A stretch of 61,386 nucleotides of DNA from Gammaproteobacteria bacterium (lineage in GTDB: Bacteria; Pseudomonadota; Gammaproteobacteria; Steroidobacterales; Steroidobacteraceae), in contig VBNH01000062.1 in NCBI GenBank assembly GCA_005878095.1, positions 1-61,386 of the forward strand, written 5' to 3'. Positions 18,823 through 25,998 of the stretch are shown here, piece by piece (position 1 is the stretch's first letter; the number at the start of each line of letters is the position of its first letter). The position numbers were made by a program, and so were the translations under genes. The notes under the pieces are model-generated. The model ran no database searches. It was given only the letters and a program-made list of their open reading frames with translations, and was not told where the DNA came from.

Positions 18823-19824
18823 ATGACAGGTGTGCGGCACGACACAACCCGAGCGAGTGTGTTGGGACACTGGCTGGTCTGCGCCCTGGTGGTGAGCAGC
18901 GCGGCCGCTGCGGCTGCCGATCAGTCGCGCGAGGATGCCTGGTGGACCGGACCGATGCTCGCGCCTTCTGCGGCAACACTGCCGACCGGGCACATGCTGC
19001 TCGAGCCCTATCTCTTCGACGTGATGACTGACGGCCGCTTCGACATGCATGGCACACGGCGCGCGAGTGCCCACGAGCACGATATCGGCTCCCTCAGTTA
19101 CATTCTGTACGGGCTGACGGACCGGCTCTCCGTGGGTTTGATTCCGCGGTTCATCTTCAACGAGCCCGCCGGAGCCCCCAACAGCTCAGGCGTCGGCATA
19201 GGGGATCTCAGCCTGCAGGCCGGCTACGGCCTGACGCGATTCCAGGATGGTCACCGCATGCCGGCGCTCGCGCTGGTGATCGATGAGACCCTGCCCACCG
19301 GACGCTACCAGCGCCTCGGGCGTGCGAGCGATGGCTTCGGGGCGGGGGCGTACACCACCGCCGTGTCGATCTATTCCCAGGACTACCTGTGGATGCCCAA
19401 TGGGCGGATTCTGCGGGTGCGCCTGGATCTCACCTACGCGCTGTCGGCTTCCCTGGGTCTGCAGGACCTGAGCGTCTATGGGACTGCGGCTGGATTCAGC
19501 GGCCGCGCCTACCCCGGCGATTCCTTCACCGCAGATGCGGCCGGGGAGTACAGCCTCACCCGCAACTGGGTGCTGGCGCTCGACGTCGTCTATCAGCACA
19601 ACGACAACACGCGCGTGCGCGGCAGCGTGCCGTCGGCCGGCGCTGCGGGCGTCAGCGATTTTCGCGCCGATTCAGGGGCCGGATATTCGCTCGCTCTGGC
19701 CCCGGCGATCGAGTACAACTGGAACAGCAGAATCGGCCTGCTCGTGGGCGTGAGGATGTTCGTCGCGGGGCGTAACGCGACGAGCAGCGTGACGCCTGCA
19801 ATCGCCCTCAATATGGTCTATTGA
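18823..19824 (+). CDS. Outer-membrane beta-barrel protein (MetA-pathway-like transporter fold)
   Basis: This 333-residue protein has a signal peptide (hydrophobic 14-30, ending AAAAAADQS) and a chain of amphipathic beta-strands: HMLLEPYLFDVM, DRLSVGLIPRFIFN, VGIGDLSLQAGYGL, NWVLALDVVYQHN, SLALAPAIEYNWN, RIGLLVGVRMFVAG. It ends in aromatic Y (NMVY), as expected for barrel insertion. The pattern resembles the Phenol_MetA_deg-type putative transporters found near aromatic catabolism genes, and hmgA/fahA are 1.3 kb upstream. The substrate is unknown. ATG at 18823 is preferred to GTG at 18805. Confidence 0.7.
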   Translation: MTGVRHDTTRASVLGHWLVCALVVSSAAAAAADQSREDAWWTGPMLAPSAATLPTGHMLLEPYLFDVMTDGRFDMHGTRRASAHEHDIGSLSYILYGLTDRLSVGLIPRFIFNEPAGAPNSSGVGIGDLSLQAGYGLTRFQDGHRMPALALVIDETLPTGRYQRLGRASDGFGAGAYTTAVSIYSQDYLWMPNGRILRVRLDLTYALSASLGLQDLSVYGTAAGFSGRAYPGDSFTADAAGEYSLTRNWVLALDVVYQHNDNTRVRGSVPSAGAAGVSDFRADSGAGYSLALAPAIEYNWNSRIGLLVGVRMFVAGRNATSSVTPAIALNMVY

Positions 19825-20070
19825 GCCGCGCACTTGCCGCGGGAACGGCGCACGCTCGTACGCGCTGCACGGCCCATGAAGGCAGCGTGCACAGATCGAT
19901 GAAAGCCTTAAGAAATGTCAAGCCGCTCGATCCTTGCGATGGCGGTCAACGCGCCGGTGCGTGACTGCGTTTTAATGTGTGTCGGCTTGAACAGACGTGC
20001 CCGCGAGGCGTCTAATCTGGTAGCTGCAGGACCCTCGAGGACCACGGCTGCTGCAACGGGGTAACTGAGA

Positions 20071-20961
20071 GTGAACAGAGCGAGCACACTTATACGGACC
20101 GTCGGAGCCCTGCTGCTCGGCGTTGCGGTAGCGGGTGCGCCGGCTTTGACATATGCGCAAGGCCACTCCGGAGGAGGCGGCCATTCCGGAGGAAGCGGCC
20201 ATTCCGGCGGCGGCGGCCACTTCGCGGGCGGGGGCCACTTCGCGGGCGGTGGTCACGCCATGGGCGGCGGCCACTTCATGGGTGGGGGCCACGTCATGGG
20301 TGGCGGCCACGTCGCCGGCGGATATTTCGGCGGCGGCCATTACGCCGCTGCCGGGCACTTCGCCGGGCCTCATTTCGCCGGCCCCGGTGCGCAGGCCTAC
20401 CACACGGCCGTACATGGACGATTCGCGAGCACCAGCGCGATGCACGCGGCCACTCGCTACTCGGGTAGCGGAGGCTTCGTACCCGGCTGGAGCGGCTCGC
20501 ACGCGTGGGGCGGCGGCTACTGGCACGGCGTCTTCTGGCCGCACTGCTATTTCAATCCCGGTTTTGCCTGGTTCCTGCCGGTACTTCCGTTCGGCTACGC
20601 CACGTTCTGGTGGGGTGGGCTCCCCTACTACTACTGGAATAACCTCTATTACACCTGGAGCCCTGCCGACTACGGCTACGTCGTGACGGACCCGCCGCCG
20701 GCCGCCGGCACCGACGCCGACTCATCCTACGGCGGCGCCGCGCAGAACGGCAGCAGCAGCGGGTCGGACGTGTACCTGTATCCGCGCAACGGTCAGAGCG
20801 ATGCGCAGACGCAGAACGACCGCTACGAGTGTCACAGCTGGGCGGTGAACAAGACGGGCTTCGATCCCACTCGCTCGTCCCAGCAAGGATCGGGGAGCGC
20901 GGCGGACTATCGCCGTGCCATGATCGCCTGCCTCGATGCGCGCGGCTACAGCGCGCGCTAG
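20071..20961 (+). CDS. Exported glycine/histidine-repeat protein
   Basis: This 296-residue protein begins with GTG at 20071. A signal peptide (residues 1-29, LTYAQG) is followed by about ten GGGH-type repeats (residues 30-85), then an aromatic and proline-rich middle (WGGGYWHGVFWPHCYFNPGF, GGLPYYYWNNLYYTW). The C-terminal domain has the motif YECHSWAVNKTGFDP and ends CLDARGYSAR. That C-terminal motif recurs in uncharacterised proteobacterial exported proteins (DUF6515-like, from memory). The His repeats could bind metal ions, which is inference. The SD is weak. It converges with the FG-GAP gene. Confidence 0.75.
   Translation: MNRASTLIRTVGALLLGVAVAGAPALTYAQGHSGGGGHSGGSGHSGGGGHFAGGGHFAGGGHAMGGGHFMGGGHVMGGGHVAGGYFGGGHYAAAGHFAGPHFAGPGAQAYHTAVHGRFASTSAMHAATRYSGSGGFVPGWSGSHAWGGGYWHGVFWPHCYFNPGFAWFLPVLPFGYATFWWGGLPYYYWNNLYYTWSPADYGYVVTDPPPAAGTDADSSYGGAAQNGSSSGSDVYLYPRNGQSDAQTQNDRYECHSWAVNKTGFDPTRSSQQGSGSAADYRRAMIACLDARGYSAR
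20160..20345 (+). repeat. Degenerate 18-bp tandem repeat encoding GGGH units
   Basis: Runs of ggc/ggg-gg-c-cac with variable dipeptides (HSG, HFA, HAM, HFM, HVM, HVA) recur with an 18-bp period inside the coding frame. Units differ by point changes, so this is an old coding repeat and not a CRISPR-like array. Confidence 0.7.
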
Positions 20962-21016
20962 CACAGCCAACGACTCAATGTGTTTCGCGGGGCGCGCATC
21001 GCCACGCGAGCTTTCT

Positions 21017-22261
21017 TCAGTTTCCGACTTGTACTGCCTGAGCGAACGTACCCGGCGCGGTCGCGATCTGCAGCATGACGGTGGCGCTCACGCCATCGGC
21101 CACTGCGATGTCCGGATGACCGTCACCGTTGAGGTCGGCGATCGCCACACCGAGGGGCTGCCCGAAGCCCTGGTAGCTCGTGGCAGCAAGAAATACACCC
21201 GGACGCGCGGGGTCCTGCAGCAGCACGGACACGCTGCCCGTGGGGGCGGGTCCGAGACTGCCAACGACCAGATCCGGCTTGCCGTCACCGTTCAGATCGG
21301 CCACCGCGACATCGATCGCTCGGGGCTGGGCGGCGTAGGTGACCGGCGCCAGGAAGCTGCCCGGATTCGCCGCATCCTGCAGCAGCACCGAGACTCCTGC
21401 CGAGCCATTGCCGGCGACACCGGGGCCGAAGTTCGCCACGACGATGTCCGGCAGTCCGTCGCCGTTCACATCCGCAATCCTCACCGCCTGCGGTTGTGCA
21501 CCCGCGGGGAAACTCACCGGAGCGAGGAATGTGCCCCGGGTGGTGGCGTTCTGGTAGAAGACGTAAACCGCGCCGTTGTCGCCATTGGCGTCGGAGGTCG
21601 CGGCCACGATATCCGGCGCGCCGTCACCGTTCAGGTCGCCGATCGCGACCGCCGCGGCGCTGTTGGCGTTGACCGGGAGTTTCGTCGGCGCCAGGAATTT
21701 CCCCGGGCTGGCCGGGTCCTGGAACAGGATGATGGCGCCGCCGCTGGCACTCGCGTCCGCGAGGACCAGGTCGGGCTTGCCGTCGCCGTTGATATCGCCG
21801 ATCAGCAGCTGGTTCGGCTGCCCGCCGGTCGTCACGTCTACGGCCGTCTGGTAGGTACCCGGACTCGCTCCGTGCATGAAGACCGAGACACTCCCGGCCG
21901 CGAAGTTCGCCACCACGAGATCGAGGGATCCGGAGCGGATGAGGTCCGCGACCGCCATGCTCGAGGGGTTGTTGCCCGTCGTCGGGTAATGCACACCGGT
22001 ATGAAACGTACCCGGGGAGCTGTGGTTGCCGAGGATGACGTTGGCGAAGCCCGGGTTCTGGGCAATGCCCTGGTCGGCGGTAGTGGCGACCAGCAGATCG
22101 GGGCTGCCGTCGCCATCGACGTCCGCGATCGCCACGGAGTTCGGCACGTTGATGGTCGGATAGGTGTAATCGGAGCTGTAGTGACAGCTGGCGAGGGCGC
22201 CGAACAGGAGGCCCATGCCCGTGGCCGCGAGCAGCCGGGGTGCGCGAGACTGGATGTTCAC
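21017..22261 (-). CDS. FG-GAP/VCBS-repeat lipoprotein
   Basis: This 414-residue protein has a lipoprotein signal with lipobox LASC (Cys at about residue 26). Seven propeller repeats follow, of the form VAIADVDGDGSPDLLVAT. Six carry the calcium-binding-like D-x-[DN]-GDG-x-PD loop; the second repeat (MAVADLIRSGSLDLVVAN) has lost it. A seven-bladed integrin-like propeller on the outer membrane or cell surface is likely. GTG at 22261 is chosen because GGAGGG lies seven bases upstream; ATG at 22276 would place the SD inside the gene. The frame is open further upstream but encodes no signal peptide. Confidence 0.8.
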   Translation of the reverse strand: MNIQSRAPRLLAATGMGLLFGALASCHYSSDYTYPTINVPNSVAIADVDGDGSPDLLVATTADQGIAQNPGFANVILGNHSSPGTFHTGVHYPTTGNNPSSMAVADLIRSGSLDLVVANFAAGSVSVFMHGASPGTYQTAVDVTTGGQPNQLLIGDINGDGKPDLVLADASASGGAIILFQDPASPGKFLAPTKLPVNANSAAAVAIGDLNGDGAPDIVAATSDANGDNGAVYVFYQNATTRGTFLAPVSFPAGAQPQAVRIADVNGDGLPDIVVANFGPGVAGNGSAGVSVLLQDAANPGSFLAPVTYAAQPRAIDVAVADLNGDGKPDLVVGSLGPAPTGSVSVLLQDPARPGVFLAATSYQGFGQPLGVAIADLNGDGHPDIAVADGVSATVMLQIATAPGTFAQAVQVGN

Positions 22262-22391
22262 TGCCGTACCCTCCATGCGCAGGACACCTGTGCGCCGCAA
22301 CGCGCTTCGCTCTGCCGGGTTGACAGAGCCTGCGCCTGCGTTCCAGGGCTCCAGCGTACACTGGCGCGCGGGGAACGGCACGGGGCAGGGC

Positions 22392-23090
22392 ATGGCGGAT
22401 AGCGCGGCGAAGATCGTGTTCCTGTTCGACGTGGACAATACGCTGCTCGACAACGACGCCGTGCAGGCCGATCTCAGCGCTCATCTGCAGCGCGAGTTCG
22501 GCCGCGCCAGCCGCGACCGCTACTGGGCGATTTTCGAGGAGCTGCGCGCGCAGCTCGGATACGCCGACTACCTGGGCGCGCTGCAGCGCTATCGCCTCGA
22601 GAACCTCGACGATCCGCAGCTGCTGCGGGTGTCGTTCTTCCTGGTGGACTACCCGTTTGCGGACCGGCTCTACGCGGGCGCGCTGGCTGCGCTGGCGCGC
22701 TGCGCGCGCCTCGGAACCACGGTCATTCTCTCCGACGGCGATGTGGTCTTCCAGCCGCGCAAGGTGCAGCGCGCCGGCCTGTGGGACGCGGTGGACGGGA
22801 GAGTTCTCATTTACCTGCACAAGGAGCAGATGCTGGATGCCGTCGAGCGGCGCTTTCCCGCCGATCACTACGTCATGGTCGATGACAAGCTGCGCATACT
22901 CACCGCCATGAAGCAGGTGTGGCGCGAGCGCCTGACCACCGTCTTTGCGCGCCAGGGACATTACGCGCTCGATGCACGCGAGCTGCAGGCCTATCCGCCG
23001 GCGGACCTCACGCTCGCGCACATCGGCGAGCTCGTCGATTGCAGCCTCGGGCTGGTGCCTGGCGCCGGCCACGGGCAGCGGTTAGGCTAG
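22392..23090 (+). CDS. HAD-superfamily hydrolase
   Basis: This 232-residue cytoplasmic protein has motif I at residues 13-17 (DVDNTLLDND), with D13 as expected nucleophile and D15 as general acid. A four-helix cap segment follows (QREFGRASRDRYWAIFEEL). Motif II is represented by TTVILSDGD and motif IV by YVMVDDKLRIL. It is likely a small-molecule phosphatase or related enzyme; the substrate cannot be read from sequence. The ATG at 22392 follows GGGGCAGGG. It is divergent from the FG-GAP gene with 130 bp between starts. Confidence 0.8.
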   Translation: MADSAAKIVFLFDVDNTLLDNDAVQADLSAHLQREFGRASRDRYWAIFEELRAQLGYADYLGALQRYRLENLDDPQLLRVSFFLVDYPFADRLYAGALAALARCARLGTTVILSDGDVVFQPRKVQRAGLWDAVDGRVLIYLHKEQMLDAVERRFPADHYVMVDDKLRILTAMKQVWRERLTTVFARQGHYALDARELQAYPPADLTLAHIGELVDCSLGLVPGAGHGQRLG

Positions 23091-23146
23091 CGCACGCCTG
23101 AGCCGCAGCGCTCAGGGTTTGCTGGACGAAAGCCTGAGGGAAGGAC

Positions 23147-23638
23147 ATGTCGTCAGACCGTCCGTGGCTGGACAGTCTTCGCGAGAGCAGTGCCGCCCTG
23201 CAGGGGGTGCTGGGAGCGCTGCTGGAGGCGGAGCGCCAATTTGCGCCGCCGGCCTCGCCGCTCGAGCGGCTGCGACAGATCACGACCAGCCCGGAATGGG
23301 CCTGGTTACAGCCTCTGTACCGGCTGATCGCGGACGTCGATCACGCGCTTGCCTACGCGGATGATCTGCCCGCGAGCGAGAGCGCCGCGATCGGTGCGCA
23401 CGCGCGGGAGCTGCTCACCGGCGGGAGCGCGGCCGCCGAGCAGCCCTTCCTCGAGCACTATCGCGCGTTGCTGCAGACCGATCCGGCCGTCGCCATGGCG
23501 CATGCCGCCGCGCTGCGCGCCCTGCAGGCGCTGCCGGCGGAAGCCGAAAACCAGTCCGAGCGGCTGCATGCGCGGCATCAATGGAACGAACGACGGCGGT
23601 TCCTGCGCATGGGACAACGCGGACGAGGCGCGTCCTGA
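23147..23638 (+). CDS. Hypothetical helical protein
   Basis: This 163-residue protein has no signal peptide or membrane segment and reads as all-helical, with Ala/Leu/Glu-rich stretches (LQGVLGALLEAERQF, LYRLIADVDHALAYADDLP, AHAAALRALQALPAEAEN) and a basic C-terminus. I do not recognise the family. It begins with ATG at 23147 preceded by GAGGGAAGG, which supports translation. It lies 56 bp after the HAD gene and may share its message. It is convergent with the aspartic protease gene, whose stop is a few bases away. Confidence 0.6.
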   Translation: MSSDRPWLDSLRESSAALQGVLGALLEAERQFAPPASPLERLRQITTSPEWAWLQPLYRLIADVDHALAYADDLPASESAAIGAHARELLTGGSAAAEQPFLEHYRALLQTDPAVAMAHAAALRALQALPAEAENQSERLHARHQWNERRRFLRMGQRGRGAS

Positions 23639-23641
23639 AGT

Positions 23642-24637
23642 CTAGTACAGCAGCTGCGAACCGCGCAGCCGGATCTGCAGCTCGTGCCGGTTGTAATCGA
23701 TGATCAGCACATCGAAGGATCCGAGCAGGTCCATGCCGAGCGTCAGTGTCGGCTGGTCGGTCAGCTTCCAGTGCTGGAACAGGTACATGTCGCCGAAGGT
23801 GACGCGCACGCCGTGAACCGTGAGGTGACCGAAGTCGATATCGGGTGCGGGGATGTTGTCGCCGCCCTGCACGTCGAGGGTCACGCCGATGATGTCCTCG
23901 TGCGCGACGTTGCGCGGCGGATGTCTCATCAGGGCATCGCGCAGCATGAGGTTGCCGACCGTCCCCTGGGCACCGGTGTCGATGATCGCCTTGGCGCGCA
24001 CACTTCCCACGCGCACGTCGGCGACCAGCAGCCCGCCGCGGATCAGAGTGAGCGGCACGACGGTGAAATCACGGCGGGCGCGCTCGCCGTGCGAGCGCGA
24101 GATGATGAGCTGATCGCGTCCGAAGTCGGCGTAGATCCGCATGTCGGTCAGTCCCTCGATCCCGAGCACGCCCTGCGCGCCGCCAAAAACGTCCGCCAGC
24201 ACGGGCAGCATTGCCGGACCCATGAGCAGCTCGCCCACCTCCATGCGGCCGACGTGAATGGTGGGCACCACGGCGGAGCCGGTGAATCCGGTCACCACGG
24301 TGCTGCCGTCCTCCGCAGGGCTGGTCCCGAGCAGCTGCGCGGTGCGCGCCGTGACCGCCGAGTGGTTGGCGCCGGTATCGAGCACGAGGCGATAGGGCCC
24401 TTTGCCATCGATGAGCACCGGCGCCCAGATTCTGCCGATGCGGTCACGCCGCGTCGGAGCCACGAACCTGGGCTCCGTGGTTTGCACGATGACTTCGGCG
24501 AGCTGGTCCTGGGTCGGGTCAGCCGGCGGGGGCTTGGGTACGGGGGCCGCGGTCTCCGTGGTGTCGGCAGCGAGAGGCACGGAGAAGAGAGTCCCCAGCA
24601 GACAGCCGCACAGCAGGGCTTGGGCGTGACGGAGCAC
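23642..24637 (-). CDS. Exported retropepsin-like aspartic protease, two active-site motifs
   Basis: This 331-residue protein has a signal peptide (hydrophobic 8-24) and a Pro-rich linker (about 30-42). Two retropepsin-like domains follow, each with an active-site signature: LDTGANHSAV (D87) and IIDTGAQGTV (D220). Second-lobe hydrophobic-Gly motifs (VLGIEGL, TLGMDLLGSFDVLI) are present in both halves. A single chain with both aspartates suggests a pepsin-like monomer formed by duplication. It probably acts in the periplasm. The start is GTG at 24637. It is divergent from the cys operon. Confidence 0.8.
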   Translation of the reverse strand: MLRHAQALLCGCLLGTLFSVPLAADTTETAAPVPKPPPADPTQDQLAEVIVQTTEPRFVAPTRRDRIGRIWAPVLIDGKGPYRLVLDTGANHSAVTARTAQLLGTSPAEDGSTVVTGFTGSAVVPTIHVGRMEVGELLMGPAMLPVLADVFGGAQGVLGIEGLTDMRIYADFGRDQLIISRSHGERARRDFTVVPLTLIRGGLLVADVRVGSVRAKAIIDTGAQGTVGNLMLRDALMRHPPRNVAHEDIIGVTLDVQGGDNIPAPDIDFGHLTVHGVRVTFGDMYLFQHWKLTDQPTLTLGMDLLGSFDVLIIDYNRHELQIRLRGSQLLY

Positions 24638-24751
24638 GCCCGCCAGTAGAGCACGGCCGCGGGGCTGCCTCCAGTTGCTTCGTCGCAGTCCCGCAACGGC
24701 GCGTCCCGCGGCCTGCTTTGGGTGTTCCGAACCGGCCCAATTTGATCATTT

Positions 24752-24786
24752 GCGTAATCAAAGTCGCCTGAGGCAGCGGATTACGC
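24752..24786. promoter_or_regulatory. Perfect inverted repeat upstream of cysD
   Basis: GCGTAATC (24752-24759) pairs with GATTACGC (24779-24786), and GCC-TGA-GGC lies in the 19-nt spacer. An overlapping TTGAT/ATCAA pair occurs at 24742-24761. This could be an operator for a LysR-type regulator such as CysB or Cbl, or an RNA hairpin. The regulator is inference. Confidence 0.4.
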
Positions 24787-24817
24787 TTATCCCGTGCTCA
24801 GAGTAAACTTAGTCTCG

Positions 24818-24855
24818 TAGCCCGGGTCCGAGCCTCTTAGCCCGGGGCCGAGCCC
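24818..24855 (+). repeat. Imperfect 20-bp tandem repeat in the cysD leader
   Basis: TAGCCCGGGTCCGAGCCTCT is followed directly by TAGCCCGGGGCCGAGCCC. There are two copies with few changes, within the intergenic leader. Confidence 0.55.
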
Positions 24856-24897
24856 ATACGGACCCGCCGCCGCAGCCGCCATCACCCGGGAACTCCC

Positions 24898-24951
24898 ATG
24901 GCGTTTCCGGACATCGTCGGTCACTTTCGCAGAAAGTTCGACTACGACTGA
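24898..24951 (+). CDS. Possible 17-residue leader peptide upstream of cysD
   Basis: ATG at 24898 opens MAFPDIVGHFRRKFDYD, then TGA at 24949. The codons after that TGA stay open in the same frame up to the cysD ATG at 24994. It could be a regulatory leader peptide, the remnant of a longer CysD N-terminus, or chance. No clear SD sits directly upstream. It has no cysteine or methionine codon run that would suggest amino-acid attenuation. Confidence 0.3.
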   Translation: MAFPDIVGHFRRKFDYD

Positions 24952-24993
24952 CGGCTGTGGTACGGACTCAAGCGTGCCGAGGAAGCCTGTGAC

Positions 24994-25998
24994 ATGAGTC
25001 GAGCCGCGAGCGATACGCCGCCGCCGGGCCATAAGGCCGGCGCCACCGCGGCGGCGGACGCCGGCGAAGCGACGGCCGGCAGTGCGGTGCCGGCGGCGGC
25101 TGCTCTTACCCACCTGCAACGGCTCGAAGCGGAGAGCATCCACATCCTGCGAGAGGTGGTCGCGGAGTGCGAGCGGCCGGTGATGCTGTACTCCGCAGGC
25201 AAGGACAGCGCGGTGATGCTGCACCTCGCCGTGAAGGCGTTCTATCCGGCCCCGCCGCCCTTTCCGCTGCTGCACGTGGATACCACCTGGAAGTTCCGTG
25301 CAATGTACGAGTTTCGGGACCGCATGGTGCGGCAGCTCGGCATGCAACTGCTGGTGCACGTGAACCCGGAGGGGCTGCGCTTGGGGTTGAGCCCCTTCAC
25401 CCATGGCTCGCAGCTGTACACCGACGTCATGAAGACCCAGGCGCTGAAGCAGGCGCTCGATAAGCATCGCTTCGACGCCGCCTTCGGCGGCGCGCGGCGC
25501 GACGAGGAGAAGAGTCGCGCCAAGGAGCGCATTTTCTCGTTCCGCTCCGCCCAGCACGGCTGGGACCCGAGACAGCAGCGCCCCGAGCTGTGGTCGCTCT
25601 ACAACGCCCGCAAGCACCGTGGAGAGAGCCTGCGCGTGTTTCCGCTGTCGAACTGGACCGAGCTCGATGTCTGGCAATACATCTGGCTCGAACAGATTCC
25701 GATCGTGCCGCTGTACTTTGCGGCCCCGCGGCCGGTGGTGCTGCGCGGCGGGACGCTCATCATGGTGGACGACGAGCGCATGCCACTCGCGCCGGGCGAG
25801 CAACCGGTCATGAAGAAGGTGCGCTTCCGCACGCTTGGCTGCTATCCGCTCACGGGCGCCATCGAGAGCGAGGCGGACACGCTGCCGGCGATCATCCGGG
25901 AGACGCTGCTCGCCAGGTCCTCGGAGCGCCACGGGCGCCTCATCGACCACGACGCCGTGGCTTCGATGGAGAAGAAGAAGCAGGAGGGTTATTTCTGA
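24994..25998 (+). CDS. cysD: Sulfate adenylyltransferase subunit 2
   Basis: This is the catalytic PP-loop ATPase subunit of ATP sulfurylase, which makes adenosine 5'-phosphosulfate from ATP and sulfate. The 334-residue protein carries the PP-motif [11 protein letters not shown] at residues 66-76, preceded by the family block [19 protein letters not shown]. Later blocks [25 protein letters not shown] and [14 protein letters not shown] are typical. It is about 30 residues longer at the N-terminus than E. coli CysD; the extra part is Ala/Gly-rich and looks disordered. The stop overlaps the CTG start of cysNC. Confidence 0.95.
   Translation: MSRAASDTPPPGHKAGATAAADAGEATAGSAVPAAAALTHLQRLEAESIHILREVVAECERPVMLYSAGKDSAVMLHLAVKAFYPAPPPFPLLHVDTTWKFRAMYEFRDRMVRQLGMQLLVHVNPEGLRLGLSPFTHGSQLYTDVMKTQALKQALDKHRFDAAFGGARRDEEKSRAKERIFSFRSAQHGWDPRQQRPELWSLYNARKHRGESLRVFPLSNWTELDVWQYIWLEQIPIVPLYFAAPRPVVLRGGTLIMVDDERMPLAPGEQPVMKKVRFRTLGCYPLTGAIESEADTLPAIIRETLLARSSERHGRLIDHDAVASMEKKKQEGYF

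Larger units (their letters stand above)
24638..24993. other. Intergenic leader between the aspartic protease gene and cysD
   Basis: These 356 bp hold divergent start regions. There is an AT-richer stretch at about 24738-24812 with inverted repeats, a 20-bp tandem repeat at 24818-24855, and a 17-codon open frame at 24898-24951 that is in frame with cysD. It is the most likely site of sulfur-responsive control. No known riboswitch consensus is visible. Confidence 0.6.

Noticed and set aside
20160-20345. CRISPR-like spaced repeat
   Set aside because: The periodicity is 18 bp within a continuous reading frame and encodes GGGH units; there are no unique spacers.
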